This document shows positions 16,425 through 23,216 of a stretch of DNA of 23,629 nt, one piece after another. The number at the start of each line of letters is the position of its first letter. Position 1 is the stretch's first letter. The notes below the pieces were generated by a model, which saw only the letters and a list, made by a program, of their open reading frames with translations, had not been told where the DNA came from and ran no database searches. The position numbers and the translations under genes were made by a program. This DNA is from a virus. The DNA lies in the IMG/VR virus record IMGVR_UViG_3300025096_001669, positions 1-23,629 of that record. One strand, 5' to 3'.

Positions 16425-17573
16425 TTAGGCACTCCATAGAGATGATAATGATGCTGGTGCAACATTACTTTTTGATCTTGTTCCAGAAGGAACTACTTGA
16501 GTAACTGGAAAAGGTTGTAGTATAGGTTGTCTAGCAATAATAATAGTTCTACCAGTCGCACTACTAGATTGGTCTCCATCAATAACTGTATTAGAAGGTT
16601 CTACTGGTGTTATAGAAGATTCAGATGGTAATTGATGCTCAAATAACATCTCATTAATCCAATTAAACTTCCACCAAGGAGGTTTTCTTCCAGTTGATTT
16701 TTCAACCCACACTCCATCAGAATTCTTTATTAATCCAGATTCTCCTTGCAATTCATCAAATGTTAGAGTTTCTCCTGTTTTTTCATTATAAGGTAAATCA
16801 AATGTATCACTGAATCTTTCAGGTTTTCCAGTTTTTTCATCTAATTCTCCTGCTTTTCCCGCGTCTGTTAAAGGATCAATTCGTCCTTCATCATCTATTA
16901 TATGTCCATCCACTCCTAATGCCTCATTTATCGAATCTACTAATGGTTTAAGTTTTGCAATTTCATCTTGCAAATTCTTTAATTGTCCACTTTGAAGAGT
17001 TCCATCATCATTAAATTTCGCAAGCCAATCTAAACTTCCTTCTTCTGCAAATGGTCCAGTAAATGACTCAAAAATGTTACCAAATGCATCGGTAATCATC
17101 TTAACAACATTCCCAACAGCTTCAAATACTCCAGCATTAGCAGTTTTGAATTTTCTCCATTGCTCAATGATTCCATCTAAAGCATTTACTATTATTCCAG
17201 TTAAAAATATACCACCCAATCCCAATAACTTATCTCCTATAGTCATAGGAAGAGCAATTACTGATTTTATAGTATTGCGAAATGTACGATTCTTCTTAAC
17301 TTCTAATTCTTTTTCTTTTTCTGATGATTTTCTTCTTTGAAGAATGTTATGTTGGATTCGTTTTCTATTAAGACGGAATTTTTTATCTTTTTTCTGAAAT
17401 ATATTAATATTACCTTTAATTTTTTTAGAAATCTTTAATATATTAGTGGATTTTTTACCAACACCTTTACCTATTTTTGCAGTCGCTTTTCCGGCCATAA
17501 CAAGTCCCTTTACAGATCCTGCTACCACTGATTTACCTACTGCTGCTACTGCTCCTAACATTGGTATTGCCAT
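16425..17573 (-). CDS. Hydrophobic tail protein, possible second tape-measure or hub component
   Basis: 382 aa. The N-terminus is small-residue-rich and amphipathic (MLGAVAAVGKSVVAGSVKGL), then comes a very basic segment at about 45-100 (KKDKKFRLNRKRIQHNILQR). A hydrophobic region follows at about 101-141 (LLGLGGIFLTGIIVNAL), then amphipathic helices to 190 and an acidic, low-complexity C-terminal half. It starts 3 nt after the stop of the tape-measure-like gene and precedes gp27. Position corresponds to T4 genes 28/29 near the hub. A protein with membrane-active and charged segments here could be a second tail-lumen component. No family is recognised with certainty. Confidence 0.7.
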   Translation of the reverse strand: MAIPMLGAVAAVGKSVVAGSVKGLVMAGKATAKIGKGVGKKSTNILKISKKIKGNINIFQKKDKKFRLNRKRIQHNILQRRKSSEKEKELEVKKNRTFRNTIKSVIALPMTIGDKLLGLGGIFLTGIIVNALDGIIEQWRKFKTANAGVFEAVGNVVKMITDAFGNIFESFTGPFAEEGSLDWLAKFNDDGTLQSGQLKNLQDEIAKLKPLVDSINEALGVDGHIIDDEGRIDPLTDAGKAGELDEKTGKPERFSDTFDLPYNEKTGETLTFDELQGESGLIKNSDGVWVEKSTGRKPPWWKFNWINEMLFEHQLPSESSITPVEPSNTVIDGDQSSSATGRTIIIARQPILQPFPVTQVVPSGTRSKSNVAPASLSSLWSA

Positions 17574-17576
17574 ATC

Positions 17577-18893
17577 TTACACAAATATCCCATATATTGA
17601 TGGAGTTAAATGCCTATATGGATCTGCTCCATTACTACTTGCTACATTTGGAACATCATTTGCTGAGCCAGATGACTGATCAACTTCTGGCATCTTTGCA
17701 GTAATTGCTGGAAGATCAATTGGTATAATATTATTTGTCCCAAAATCAGAAAGGAATCCTTCTCCTCGATTTATCCTCTCAAGTCTACTGATTCCAATTT
17801 TTTGAGTAATTGCCGGTCTAAGAACAAATTCATGAGGATGAACTATTCCACCAGTTTCACCAGTATATCCACCTTTATTAAACATTTGTCCCATTCCTTC
17901 TCTTGTTATTGAATCTTCCCATGCTCGACCAACAGTTCTCCAGAAGTTACCCCACCAAGTACCTCCAGTATCAGCATTACCAACATCTTCAGGGTCATAA
18001 CTGATTCTAGGATTACTACCATCCTCATCCGTTACTATTACATTGGGTGTAATTTCACCACTCTCTTCTCTTATTTCATTTAATCTATCAACTCTCTTTT
18101 GACCAGCAATACCACCACCCAAAAATGCAAGTAGAGTCAATACCCAAGGATTAGCAAGAGCTGTTAAAGCTGCACCAATAGTTGTTATAAGACCAATTAT
18201 ATCCAAAGTAACTTTTGCCGCTACCAAAACCCCAAGAGTACCTGCTATCCACTTCCAATTCTTCCCTAAAATATTAAAGAACTTACCCATCTTTCTCTGA
18301 TTTTGTTCGTCCGTAAGCCAACCAAATACTACATTAGTTCCTATTCCTGCACCAATAATTCCAACAAACTCAAGTATCTTATCAAAAATTCCTTTAAAAG
18401 GAGTCATCATTTTAGATGCTGTAGCAGTAATTATATTTCCAACTCTCTTTGATGATTGTTCTATTGAAGATTCTTCTTCTTTAAATCTTTTTCTCGATGT
18501 TTGTAATTTTAATTTCTCCTCTGCCTCCTTAGCTTCAGCAATACGATTAGCAAAATCTAATGCTAATGCATTCCCAATATCTTCAAGAATTGTTGTTGTC
18601 TCTGTTAATACACCATGAAGTTGATTTAATCTTATTGCTTGTCCATTAATTCTTGAATGTAATGATGCAACCTCAGCCTGAACAGCTCTTATAATATTAG
18701 CAAGAGGATTAGCTTGCGGAGCATCTATCTTAGGTGGTGCTAAAAGACTTGGTTGTGTTCCTATTGATTTTGCAAGAGTTCCAAAAGGAAGAGTCTTTCC
18801 TCCAAAAACAGCACTACTAGATGTCGAATTAAAAATCGAACTAGACGAAATTGACTTTCTTAATGATTGTGATTGTTGATTAATGAACGCCAT
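17577..18893 (-). CDS. Tape-measure-like tail protein (gp29 analogue)
   Basis: 438 aa. Residues of about 75-150 are predicted helical (LHGVLTETTTILEDIGNALA; AKEAEEKLKLQTSRKRFKEE). Residues of about 181-258 form two or three hydrophobic segments (ILEFVGIIGAGIGTNVVFGW, ALANPWVLTLLAFLGGG). Near residues 340-360 lies GGYTGETGGIVHPHEFVLRP, a form of the GG-x-H-x-x-E-F-V motif common near the C-terminus of tail tape-measure proteins. Its start overlaps the 60-aa ORF by 14 nt. Gene order (gp26, 60-aa ORF in the -1 frame, this protein) parallels lambda G, T, H. At 438 aa it is shorter than T4 gp29 (590). Tape-measure assignment is inferred from motif, hydrophobicity and position. Confidence 0.7.
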   Translation of the reverse strand: MAFINQQSQSLRKSISSSSIFNSTSSSAVFGGKTLPFGTLAKSIGTQPSLLAPPKIDAPQANPLANIIRAVQAEVASLHSRINGQAIRLNQLHGVLTETTTILEDIGNALALDFANRIAEAKEAEEKLKLQTSRKRFKEEESSIEQSSKRVGNIITATASKMMTPFKGIFDKILEFVGIIGAGIGTNVVFGWLTDEQNQRKMGKFFNILGKNWKWIAGTLGVLVAAKVTLDIIGLITTIGAALTALANPWVLTLLAFLGGGIAGQKRVDRLNEIREESGEITPNVIVTDEDGSNPRISYDPEDVGNADTGGTWWGNFWRTVGRAWEDSITREGMGQMFNKGGYTGETGGIVHPHEFVLRPAITQKIGISRLERINRGEGFLSDFGTNNIIPIDLPAITAKMPEVDQSSGSANDVPNVASSNGADPYRHLTPSIYGIFV

Positions 18894-19062
18894 TACGTTG
18901 TTGGTGCTTTAAATTTTCCTCTTCAATGTATTGTTGGAGTAAAGAGACATAAACCTCTCTTTCCCAAGGAATCATATTTTCTAGCTCTGTTAATGAATAT
19001 TTATGATGTTGCATCAAAGCAAAATTAGTCTTATAGTATGACTCAAGACTAGTATGAGCCAT
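18880..19062 (-). CDS. 51: gp51-like baseplate hub assembly factor; probable -1 frameshift extension of gp26
   Basis: 60 aa: MAHTSLESYYKTNFALMQHH, then KYSLTELENMIPWEREVYVS and LLQQYIEEE. The pattern aromatic-YY...LExMxPWERE...YIEEE is the short 'gp51' hub-assembly type of T4-like cyanophages and also resembles the C-terminal extension of tape-measure chaperones. The ATG lies 2 nt after the gp26 stop, in the -1 frame relative to gp26, and is buried in a 6-bp hairpin. No good Shine-Dalgarno lies at normal distance; GGAGGG is about 24 nt upstream of the ATG. Translation as a -1 frameshift fusion to gp26 (18880-19787, 302 aa), alone or besides independent initiation, fits the sequence. The frameshift is inferred. 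Confidence 0.8.
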   Translation of the reverse strand: MAHTSLESYYKTNFALMQHHKYSLTELENMIPWEREVYVSLLQQYIEEENLKHQQRNGVH

Positions 19063-19092
19063 ACTTAGCTGAAAAAAGCTGCTAATCCCTCC
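19026..19092 (-). promoter_or_regulatory. Candidate programmed -1 ribosomal frameshift site
   Basis: Reading the minus strand: GGAGGG (19092-19087), 9 nt, slippery heptamer T_TTT_TTC (19077-19071) in the gp26 frame (GCT TTT TTC AGC TAA), 5 nt, then hairpin AGTATG-GCT-CATACT (19065-19051). A second possible stem TAGTCTT/AAGACTA (19051-19045 with 19032-19026) follows. After slippage the codons are TTT TTT CAG CTA AGT ATG, open into the 60-aa ORF. The element order and spacing are like the E. coli dnaX -1 site (Shine-Dalgarno, slippery heptamer, hairpin). Confidence 0.7.
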
Positions 19093-19787
19093 AATACAAC
19101 TTCAGATTCTACTTTAGTCTTAGGATTCTTCACTACAACTGTATGAGTTAGTTTAGGCATTGTAGTAAAAAACTTTTCAATTTGCTTAAACTGTTTCGTA
19201 TTCAACTGCTCGATAAATTCTTCCAACTCTTTTTGCGTTGAATCAGATGCATTCCAACTTTCTTCTTCATTGTATATCATATCAATACATGATGTAATCA
19301 TACTTAAAGACTGTCCAACATTATTCTGCACATCACGGACATCAAAATTACTTTCTATAAATTGATCCAAAGAAGGATACCTAAGTTTCATTGAAAGTTC
19401 ATCATTAATTTTTATAGTACTTCTATGTGCTCGATTCTTCTTAACTTTGATAGCATCAATATCAATTTCCATCTGAACTTTGGTTTCACCATCATCAGGA
19501 CATGTCACGTTCACTTCTACTTTTTCACCAACAGACTTAGAACGAACATTTAAGAACAAATATTCAATATCAAAAGTAGAAAGTTTTTCAACTTTAATAC
19601 CCTTAGTAATAATACAATCACTTAAAATCTGAACAATCGAATCTGTAATCTGTTTCATATCATCAGATTCCATTGCCATGATTAATATCTTTTCTTCTCT
19701 TACTAGAAAAGGACGATATTTAATTTTCTTTCCAGTCGAAGGTAATTCCAACTCAAATGTTGGGGTATTAATTTTCGGTAAAGGCAT
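19065..19787 (-). CDS. 26: Baseplate hub / hub-assembly protein gp26
   Basis: 240 aa (T4 gp26 is 208). The sequence FELELPSTGKKIKYRPFLVR followed by EEKILIMAMES is characteristic of the T4 gp26 hub family, as are VTCPDDGETKVQMEIDI and MKLRYPSLDQFIE. The protein has no membrane segment. It ends AAFFS with TAA two nucleotides before the 60-aa gp51-like ORF, and the codons for its last residues form a slippery heptamer, so a fraction of ribosomes may extend it. The upstream 38-nt gap has no clear nnTAAATA promoter or Shine-Dalgarno; expression probably comes from the gp54 promoter. Its role in hub assembly is known for T4; the chaperone analogy with lambda gpG is inferred from gene order. Confidence 0.87.
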   Translation of the reverse strand: MPLPKINTPTFELELPSTGKKIKYRPFLVREEKILIMAMESDDMKQITDSIVQILSDCIITKGIKVEKLSTFDIEYLFLNVRSKSVGEKVEVNVTCPDDGETKVQMEIDIDAIKVKKNRAHRSTIKINDELSMKLRYPSLDQFIESNFDVRDVQNNVGQSLSMITSCIDMIYNEEESWNASDSTQKELEEFIEQLNTKQFKQIEKFFTTMPKLTHTVVVKNPKTKVESEVVLEGLAAFFS

Positions 19788-19825
19788 AATATCTTATAAA
19801 GATTTTCAGTATCTTATATAGGGGT

Positions 19826-20635
19826 CTAAATGTAAGCTTCTGGACCTGCTGAAGAATCGTCACGTCCAGGATTTGAACCTGAACCAGGTTGTACATCAAT
19901 AGATGGAATATCTCTATAAGTTCTATATCCCTCACCAGTTCTATCTTGTATAGAAAGTCCATCATCAAAATTAGAATATCTTGGTACATCACGGAAGAAA
20001 CCTACATTAGACTTCCTAATAGAACCTCTAGGATTCATTATATAACGATCATAGTTAAAGGAAATAGTCACTCTTAATAAATCAGCAGCACCATAAGATA
20101 CAGGAATTGCTGTAACCAATTTGGGGAATGCATTTATAAATTGAAAATCTATCTGAGAATCTAAATCTCGTTCAAACTTTGAAATAAACATTGTTTGAAC
20201 TTTATATTCATCTGGATATCTAAATCTTCTATAATAATTATCATTTAATTCACCGAGTTCACCACCACTTGAAATGAAATCCATCCATCCTTCAAAGATT
20301 TGCAAATTAGTATAATCACTATCAATATAAAAAGTAAAATCAATATCAGTATATAAACGAGTATGAGCATACTCTTGAGGAATGCCCATAAAATTATCCT
20401 TTACTTCTCCAGTTGCGAATGAACTTGATGGAAGTGATGCATCAGAACAAAGCAATCCAGTTTTTCTTGATAAAAATTCTGCGGGATTAGGTATTCCAAT
20501 ATAATTAACCAAGTGCCGCATTATTGAATTATTTAATGCAGAAAAACTCACAAGATAATGATTGGTTTGCGCGAGATCACCAACTACATCCCTCACCTGA
20601 TTCATTGTTATTTTTCTAACAAGTCTATTTGCCAT
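19826..20635 (-). CDS. 54: Baseplate-tail tube initiator gp54
   Basis: 269 aa (T4 gp54 is 320). The tube-protein-like core is visible: LPSSSFATGEVKDNFMGIPQ, then YAHTRLYTDIDFTFYIDSDY and NLQIFEGWMDFISSG, a pattern shared by gp19/gp54-type tube proteins. A segment MFISKFERDLDSQIDFQFIN and FPKLVTAIPVSYGAADLLRV follows, and the last 55 residues are a low-complexity Gly/Ser/Asp/Pro tail. First gene of the leftward operon; a TCTAAATA late promoter lies 31 nt upstream. In T4, gp54 starts tube polymerisation on the baseplate with gp48, which here is the third gene of the divergent operon. A tail tube (gp19) paralogue is the alternative, but tube proteins are shorter. Confidence 0.75.
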   Translation of the reverse strand: MANRLVRKITMNQVRDVVGDLAQTNHYLVSFSALNNSIMRHLVNYIGIPNPAEFLSRKTGLLCSDASLPSSSFATGEVKDNFMGIPQEYAHTRLYTDIDFTFYIDSDYTNLQIFEGWMDFISSGGELGELNDNYYRRFRYPDEYKVQTMFISKFERDLDSQIDFQFINAFPKLVTAIPVSYGAADLLRVTISFNYDRYIMNPRGSIRKSNVGFFRDVPRYSNFDDGLSIQDRTGEGYRTYRDIPSIDVQPGSGSNPGRDDSSAGPEAYI

Positions 20636-20642
20636 CTAAATA
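20635..20642 (+). promoter_or_regulatory. Candidate late promoter for the gp4-gp53 operon (TCTAAATA)
   Basis: TCTAAATA on the plus strand, ending 31 nt before the gp4 ATG. It begins on the first base of the gp54 ATG of the opposite strand. Confidence 0.5.
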
Positions 20643-20666
20643 TCTTAAGAGTCTTATATTATTAGT

Positions 20667-20674
20667 TATTTAGA
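20667..20674 (-). promoter_or_regulatory. Candidate late promoter for the gp54-led operon (TCTAAATA)
   Basis: TCTAAATA on the minus strand, ending 31 nt before the gp54 ATG; the mirror image of the gp4 promoter, beginning on the gp4 ATG. Confidence 0.5.
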
Positions 20675-21111
20675 TGGCTTATAAAGGAAGATATCAACCA
20701 TCCCGTCCTAACAAATATAGAGGCAATCCCAGAAATATCATTTATAGATCTTTATGGGAATTAAAATTCATGCAGTACTGTGATTCTAATAAACATATAT
20801 TAGAATGGGGAAGTGAAGAAATAGCACTTCCATATCGCTCACCCATAGATAATAGATATCATAGATATTTTCCAGATTTTTATATTAAAGTAAAGGAAAG
20901 TACCGGAAGAATTAAAAAGTATATCATTGAAGTCAAACCTAAAAAACAATGTATAGAACCCAAGGTTCAAAAAAAGAAAACCAGAAGTTATATCTATGAA
21001 GTCTGTGAATATGCAAAGAATCAGGCAAAATGGAAAGCAGCAAAAGAATATTGTATGGATAGAGGATTAGAATTTAAAGTGCTCACAGAAGATGAATTAG
21101 GTATCAGATAA
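20674..21111 (+). CDS. 4: Head completion protein gp4
   Basis: 145 aa, about the size of T4 gp4 (150). MAYKGRYQPSRPNKYRGNPR, then IIYRSLWELKFMQYCD and ILEWGSEEIALPYRSP are close to T4 gp4. It also shows a PD-(D/E)xK nuclease-like layout: Glu29 in SLWEL, Asp68 in YFPDFY, and Glu86-x-Lys88 in YIIEVKPKKQ. In T4, gp4 is needed to complete filled heads before tail joining; a role in trimming DNA has been discussed for such proteins, but activity here is inferred. First gene of the rightward operon; its TAA overlaps the next ATG by one base (TAATG). Confidence 0.93.
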   Translation: MAYKGRYQPSRPNKYRGNPRNIIYRSLWELKFMQYCDSNKHILEWGSEEIALPYRSPIDNRYHRYFPDFYIKVKESTGRIKKYIIEVKPKKQCIEPKVQKKKTRSYIYEVCEYAKNQAKWKAAKEYCMDRGLEFKVLTEDELGIR

Positions 21112-21458
21112 TGAGTCGTATTAGAAGTGTAAGAAACAATATGGTTGGAACTGAATCTCCTGATGATTTAATGTTTGAAATTATCAGCGTTTTAGAGGAA
21201 GGTGGTAAAGTTCCAGAAGCTGGTAATTTCTACGTCTTTGTATATAATCCCAAAACACCTAATATCCAATATGATCAAAATCCACTAGTCGCAGTCACTC
21301 AAGTTTTAGAATGGGGATTCCGTGGACTTAACTTTCATTGGGGTGAATCTAGACAATATACATGGAGTGAAGTAGCAGGAGGACTATATCAAGTAACTGA
21401 TGATGAGCTAAATGATCTTGATGCTATACCTTTTGCTAATATTCGCCTAAATAAATAA
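21111..21458 (+). CDS. Conserved-looking phage protein between gp4 and gp48, unknown
   Basis: 115 aa, starting on the last base of the gp4 stop codon. The region NFYVFVYNPKTPNIQYDQNP, then LVAVTQVLEWGFRGLNFHWG and RQYTW suggests a compact beta-barrel (SH3-like) domain: the 'Y-N-x-K-T-P' and 'G-F-R-G-L-N-F-H-W' pattern occurs in small T4-like phage proteins I cannot name. It has no membrane segment and no catalytic motif. Its last codons and stop (CTA AAT AAA TAA) form late-promoter-like sequence for gp48. Placement among neck, tube-cap and wedge genes suggests a minor structural or assembly protein. Confidence 0.8.
   Translation: MSRIRSVRNNMVGTESPDDLMFEIISVLEEGGKVPEAGNFYVFVYNPKTPNIQYDQNPLVAVTQVLEWGFRGLNFHWGESRQYTWSEVAGGLYQVTDDELNDLDAIPFANIRLNK
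21446..21457 (+). promoter_or_regulatory. Candidate overlapping late promoters before gp48
   Basis: CCTAAATAAATA contains two phased copies of the TAAATA core (CCTAAATA at 21446-21453, AATAAATA at 21450-21457), embedded in the stop region of the 115-aa gene and ending 13 nt before the gp48 ATG. The short distance leaves little room for a leader. Confidence 0.35.
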
Positions 21459-21470
21459 AAAGATAATTTT

Positions 21471-22478
21471 ATGGCTTGGAAATATAACACTGGACCAAAA
21501 TTGTTCAGATATCCATTAAAAATATTCGCTGAGAAAACTGATTATCTACAAATTGATATGCAGGAATATGTTCCTGTAGGAAGAAAGGGACAAGCAACTT
21601 ATAGAAAAGAAGTTGGTTATACAAATGCCAATACAGGTGAGGTTCATATTGAAAGGGAAGAAACAGTAACAAGGGATATTGTCAGTATGGCAAGAAGTCC
21701 TCATGATAGATTTAGAAAAAATAGCAATAAAAGAGCTTTAGGAACTGTATTACTACCAATACCATCTGACATTAAAGATGGTAATGCTGTTAGTTTCGCA
21801 GATGATAAATTAAACAGTGTTACAGCTGCAGCAGTTGGTGGTTCAGCAGCAATAATGGAAGGTGCAGGTGAAGAAATTAGAAAAGGTAATTGGTCTGGTG
21901 CATTAACTGCAGCTACTAATTCATTTCAGAATGCAATAGGTGAATCAGGAATGAGTTTAGATGCTGCACAAGATCTTGCAACAAAATGGTTATCAGCACA
22001 AGCAGTCAGTATCTTTGGAGGTAATGTAACTGTTCAACAATTATTAGCAAGAGAAAGTGGTCAAATCTTTAATCCAAATATGGAACTTCTGTTTAATGGA
22101 CCAACATTAAGAGCATTTAAATTTTCGTTTAAAATGACACCTAGAAATCAAGAAGAATCATATCAGGTAAAAGAAATTATAAGAATGTTCAAAAAGGGTA
22201 TGTCACCAAAGACAGGTGCTAGAAACTTATACTTAAAATCACCTAATGTTTTTGAATTAAGGTACAGACAAGGAGCAAGAGAACATTCATTCCTACACAA
22301 ATTCAAACAGTGTTTCTTACAAGATATATCAGTTAATTATACTGGTGAAGGTACTTATGCCACTTATGAAGATGGAACACCAATCTCTATGATAATGGAC
22401 TTAACATTCAAAGAGCTTGAACCAATTTATGATATTGATTATGATTCTGAAGATGCAGGACAAGGAGTAGGTTACTAA
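21471..22478 (+). CDS. 48: Baseplate tail tube cap gp48
   Basis: 335 aa (T4 gp48 is 364). The N-terminus KLFRYPLKIFAEKTDYLQID is of gp48 type. The central part is Ala/Gly-rich (about residues 115-190). The diagnostic block IFNPNMELLFNGPTLRAFKF, then SFKMTPRNQEESYQVKEIIR and MFKKGMSPK is the tube-like domain, followed by LHKFKQCFLQDISVNYTGEG and SMIMDLTFKELEPIYD. In T4, gp48 binds the hub-wedge baseplate and, with gp54, forms the platform for tube growth. Its stop overlaps the gp53 ATG (TAATG). Orthology is well supported. Confidence 0.9.
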   Translation: MAWKYNTGPKLFRYPLKIFAEKTDYLQIDMQEYVPVGRKGQATYRKEVGYTNANTGEVHIEREETVTRDIVSMARSPHDRFRKNSNKRALGTVLLPIPSDIKDGNAVSFADDKLNSVTAAAVGGSAAIMEGAGEEIRKGNWSGALTAATNSFQNAIGESGMSLDAAQDLATKWLSAQAVSIFGGNVTVQQLLARESGQIFNPNMELLFNGPTLRAFKFSFKMTPRNQEESYQVKEIIRMFKKGMSPKTGARNLYLKSPNVFELRYRQGAREHSFLHKFKQCFLQDISVNYTGEGTYATYEDGTPISMIMDLTFKELEPIYDIDYDSEDAGQGVGY

Positions 22479-23125
22479 TGGGTTATTTTAGAGAGCTACC
22501 AAATTTAGACTATCAATCATTCTTATCTGATAGTAATTCTTCCCAAAATTATTTACGGGTTAAAAATCTTTTTAGAAGATGTAAATTACGTGATGATTTA
22601 CAAAATACATTCACACTCTTTGACAAATATGAAATCGTAAGTGGTGCCAGACCTGATACTGTTGCTGAAGAAATGTATGGTAGTGATGAACTAGATTGGG
22701 TTGTCTTAATGACTGCTGGTATTATTAATGCAAGAGATGAATGGCCATTATCGGATAAAGAAATTTATGATTATTCACTAGATATCTATGGTGATGATTT
22801 AAACAATGTACACCATTGGGAAACGACAGAAGTAAAAGATAATAATGGAAAATTAATTCTCCCTAAAGGTAACGTTGTAGATTCAACTTTTGAAATTCCA
22901 AATCCAGATGCTTACACAGATACTTTAAATCCAGTTGCATTCGTAACTAATTATGAATATCAAGTTAGAAAAAATAATGCTAAAAGGTCAATTTACCTTT
23001 TAAAGCCAGGATATTTACAACAATTCTTGAGTGATATGAGAAATGCAATGCTTTATGATAAATCATCCCAATATATTACTGAAGATTTAGCTAGAACAGA
23101 AAATACTAGAGTTACAATGCCATAA
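22478..23125 (+). CDS. 53: Baseplate wedge protein gp53
   Basis: 215 aa (T4 gp53 is 196). Seen: YFRELPNLDYQSFL at the N-terminus, FTLFDKYEIVSGARPDTVAE, then EMYGSDELDWVVLMTAGIIN and ARDEWPLSD. The 'P-x-x-x-A-x-x-x-Y-G-x-x-x-x-x-W-V-x-L-M' pattern is shared with T4 gp53 and LysM-like wedge subunits. Its C-terminus has SIYLLKPGYLQQFLSDMRNA. gp53 joins neighbouring wedges around the hub in T4. It is coupled to gp48 by a one-base overlap. Its TAA lies at the base of a hairpin that terminates the converging gp32 transcript. Confidence 0.9.
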   Translation: MGYFRELPNLDYQSFLSDSNSSQNYLRVKNLFRRCKLRDDLQNTFTLFDKYEIVSGARPDTVAEEMYGSDELDWVVLMTAGIINARDEWPLSDKEIYDYSLDIYGDDLNNVHHWETTEVKDNNGKLILPKGNVVDSTFEIPNPDAYTDTLNPVAFVTNYEYQVRKNNAKRSIYLLKPGYLQQFLSDMRNAMLYDKSSQYITEDLARTENTRVTMP

Positions 23126-23149
23126 AAAAAGGACTCCGAAGAGTCCTTT
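23124..23149 (-). terminator. Intrinsic terminator for gp32, C(UUCG)G tetraloop
   Basis: On the minus strand AAAGGACTC-TTCG-GAGTCCTTT is a perfect 9-bp stem with a UUCG loop closed by C-G, running straight into a T run (seven Ts at 23130-23124). It lies 67 nt after the gp32 stop. On the plus strand the stem has a weak T run, so it may terminate gp53 transcripts less well. Confidence 0.92.
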
Positions 23150-23216
23150 AGTGGATATCCTGCTTATACTCAGGCCCTACCACTATACGGGGGGTCTTAT
23201 TGACAGTGCCCTTAAA

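Larger units (their letters stand above)
20631..20678. repeat. 12-bp inverted repeat carrying divergent starts and late promoters
   Basis: GCCATCTAAATA (20631-20642) and its exact complement TATTTAGATGGC (20667-20678) flank 24 bp. Each arm holds the first codons (ATGGC) of one divergent gene and the TCTAAATA late promoter of the other, so promoter and opposite start codon overlap. Confidence 0.8.

Noticed and set aside
19855-19890. Second tRNA on the minus strand, suggested by a T-arm-like CAGG-TTCAAAT-CCTG
   Set aside because: No matching acceptor stem, D arm or anticodon arm lies at the required distance upstream. The sequence is the Gly/Ser/Pro-rich tail of gp54 (GSGSNPG), whose codons mimic a T arm.
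19826-20635. Assignment as major tail tube gp19
   Set aside because: The tube-like core is present, but the protein is longer than usual tube proteins, has a low-complexity tail, and leads the hub operon, which fits gp54 better. This remains the main alternative.
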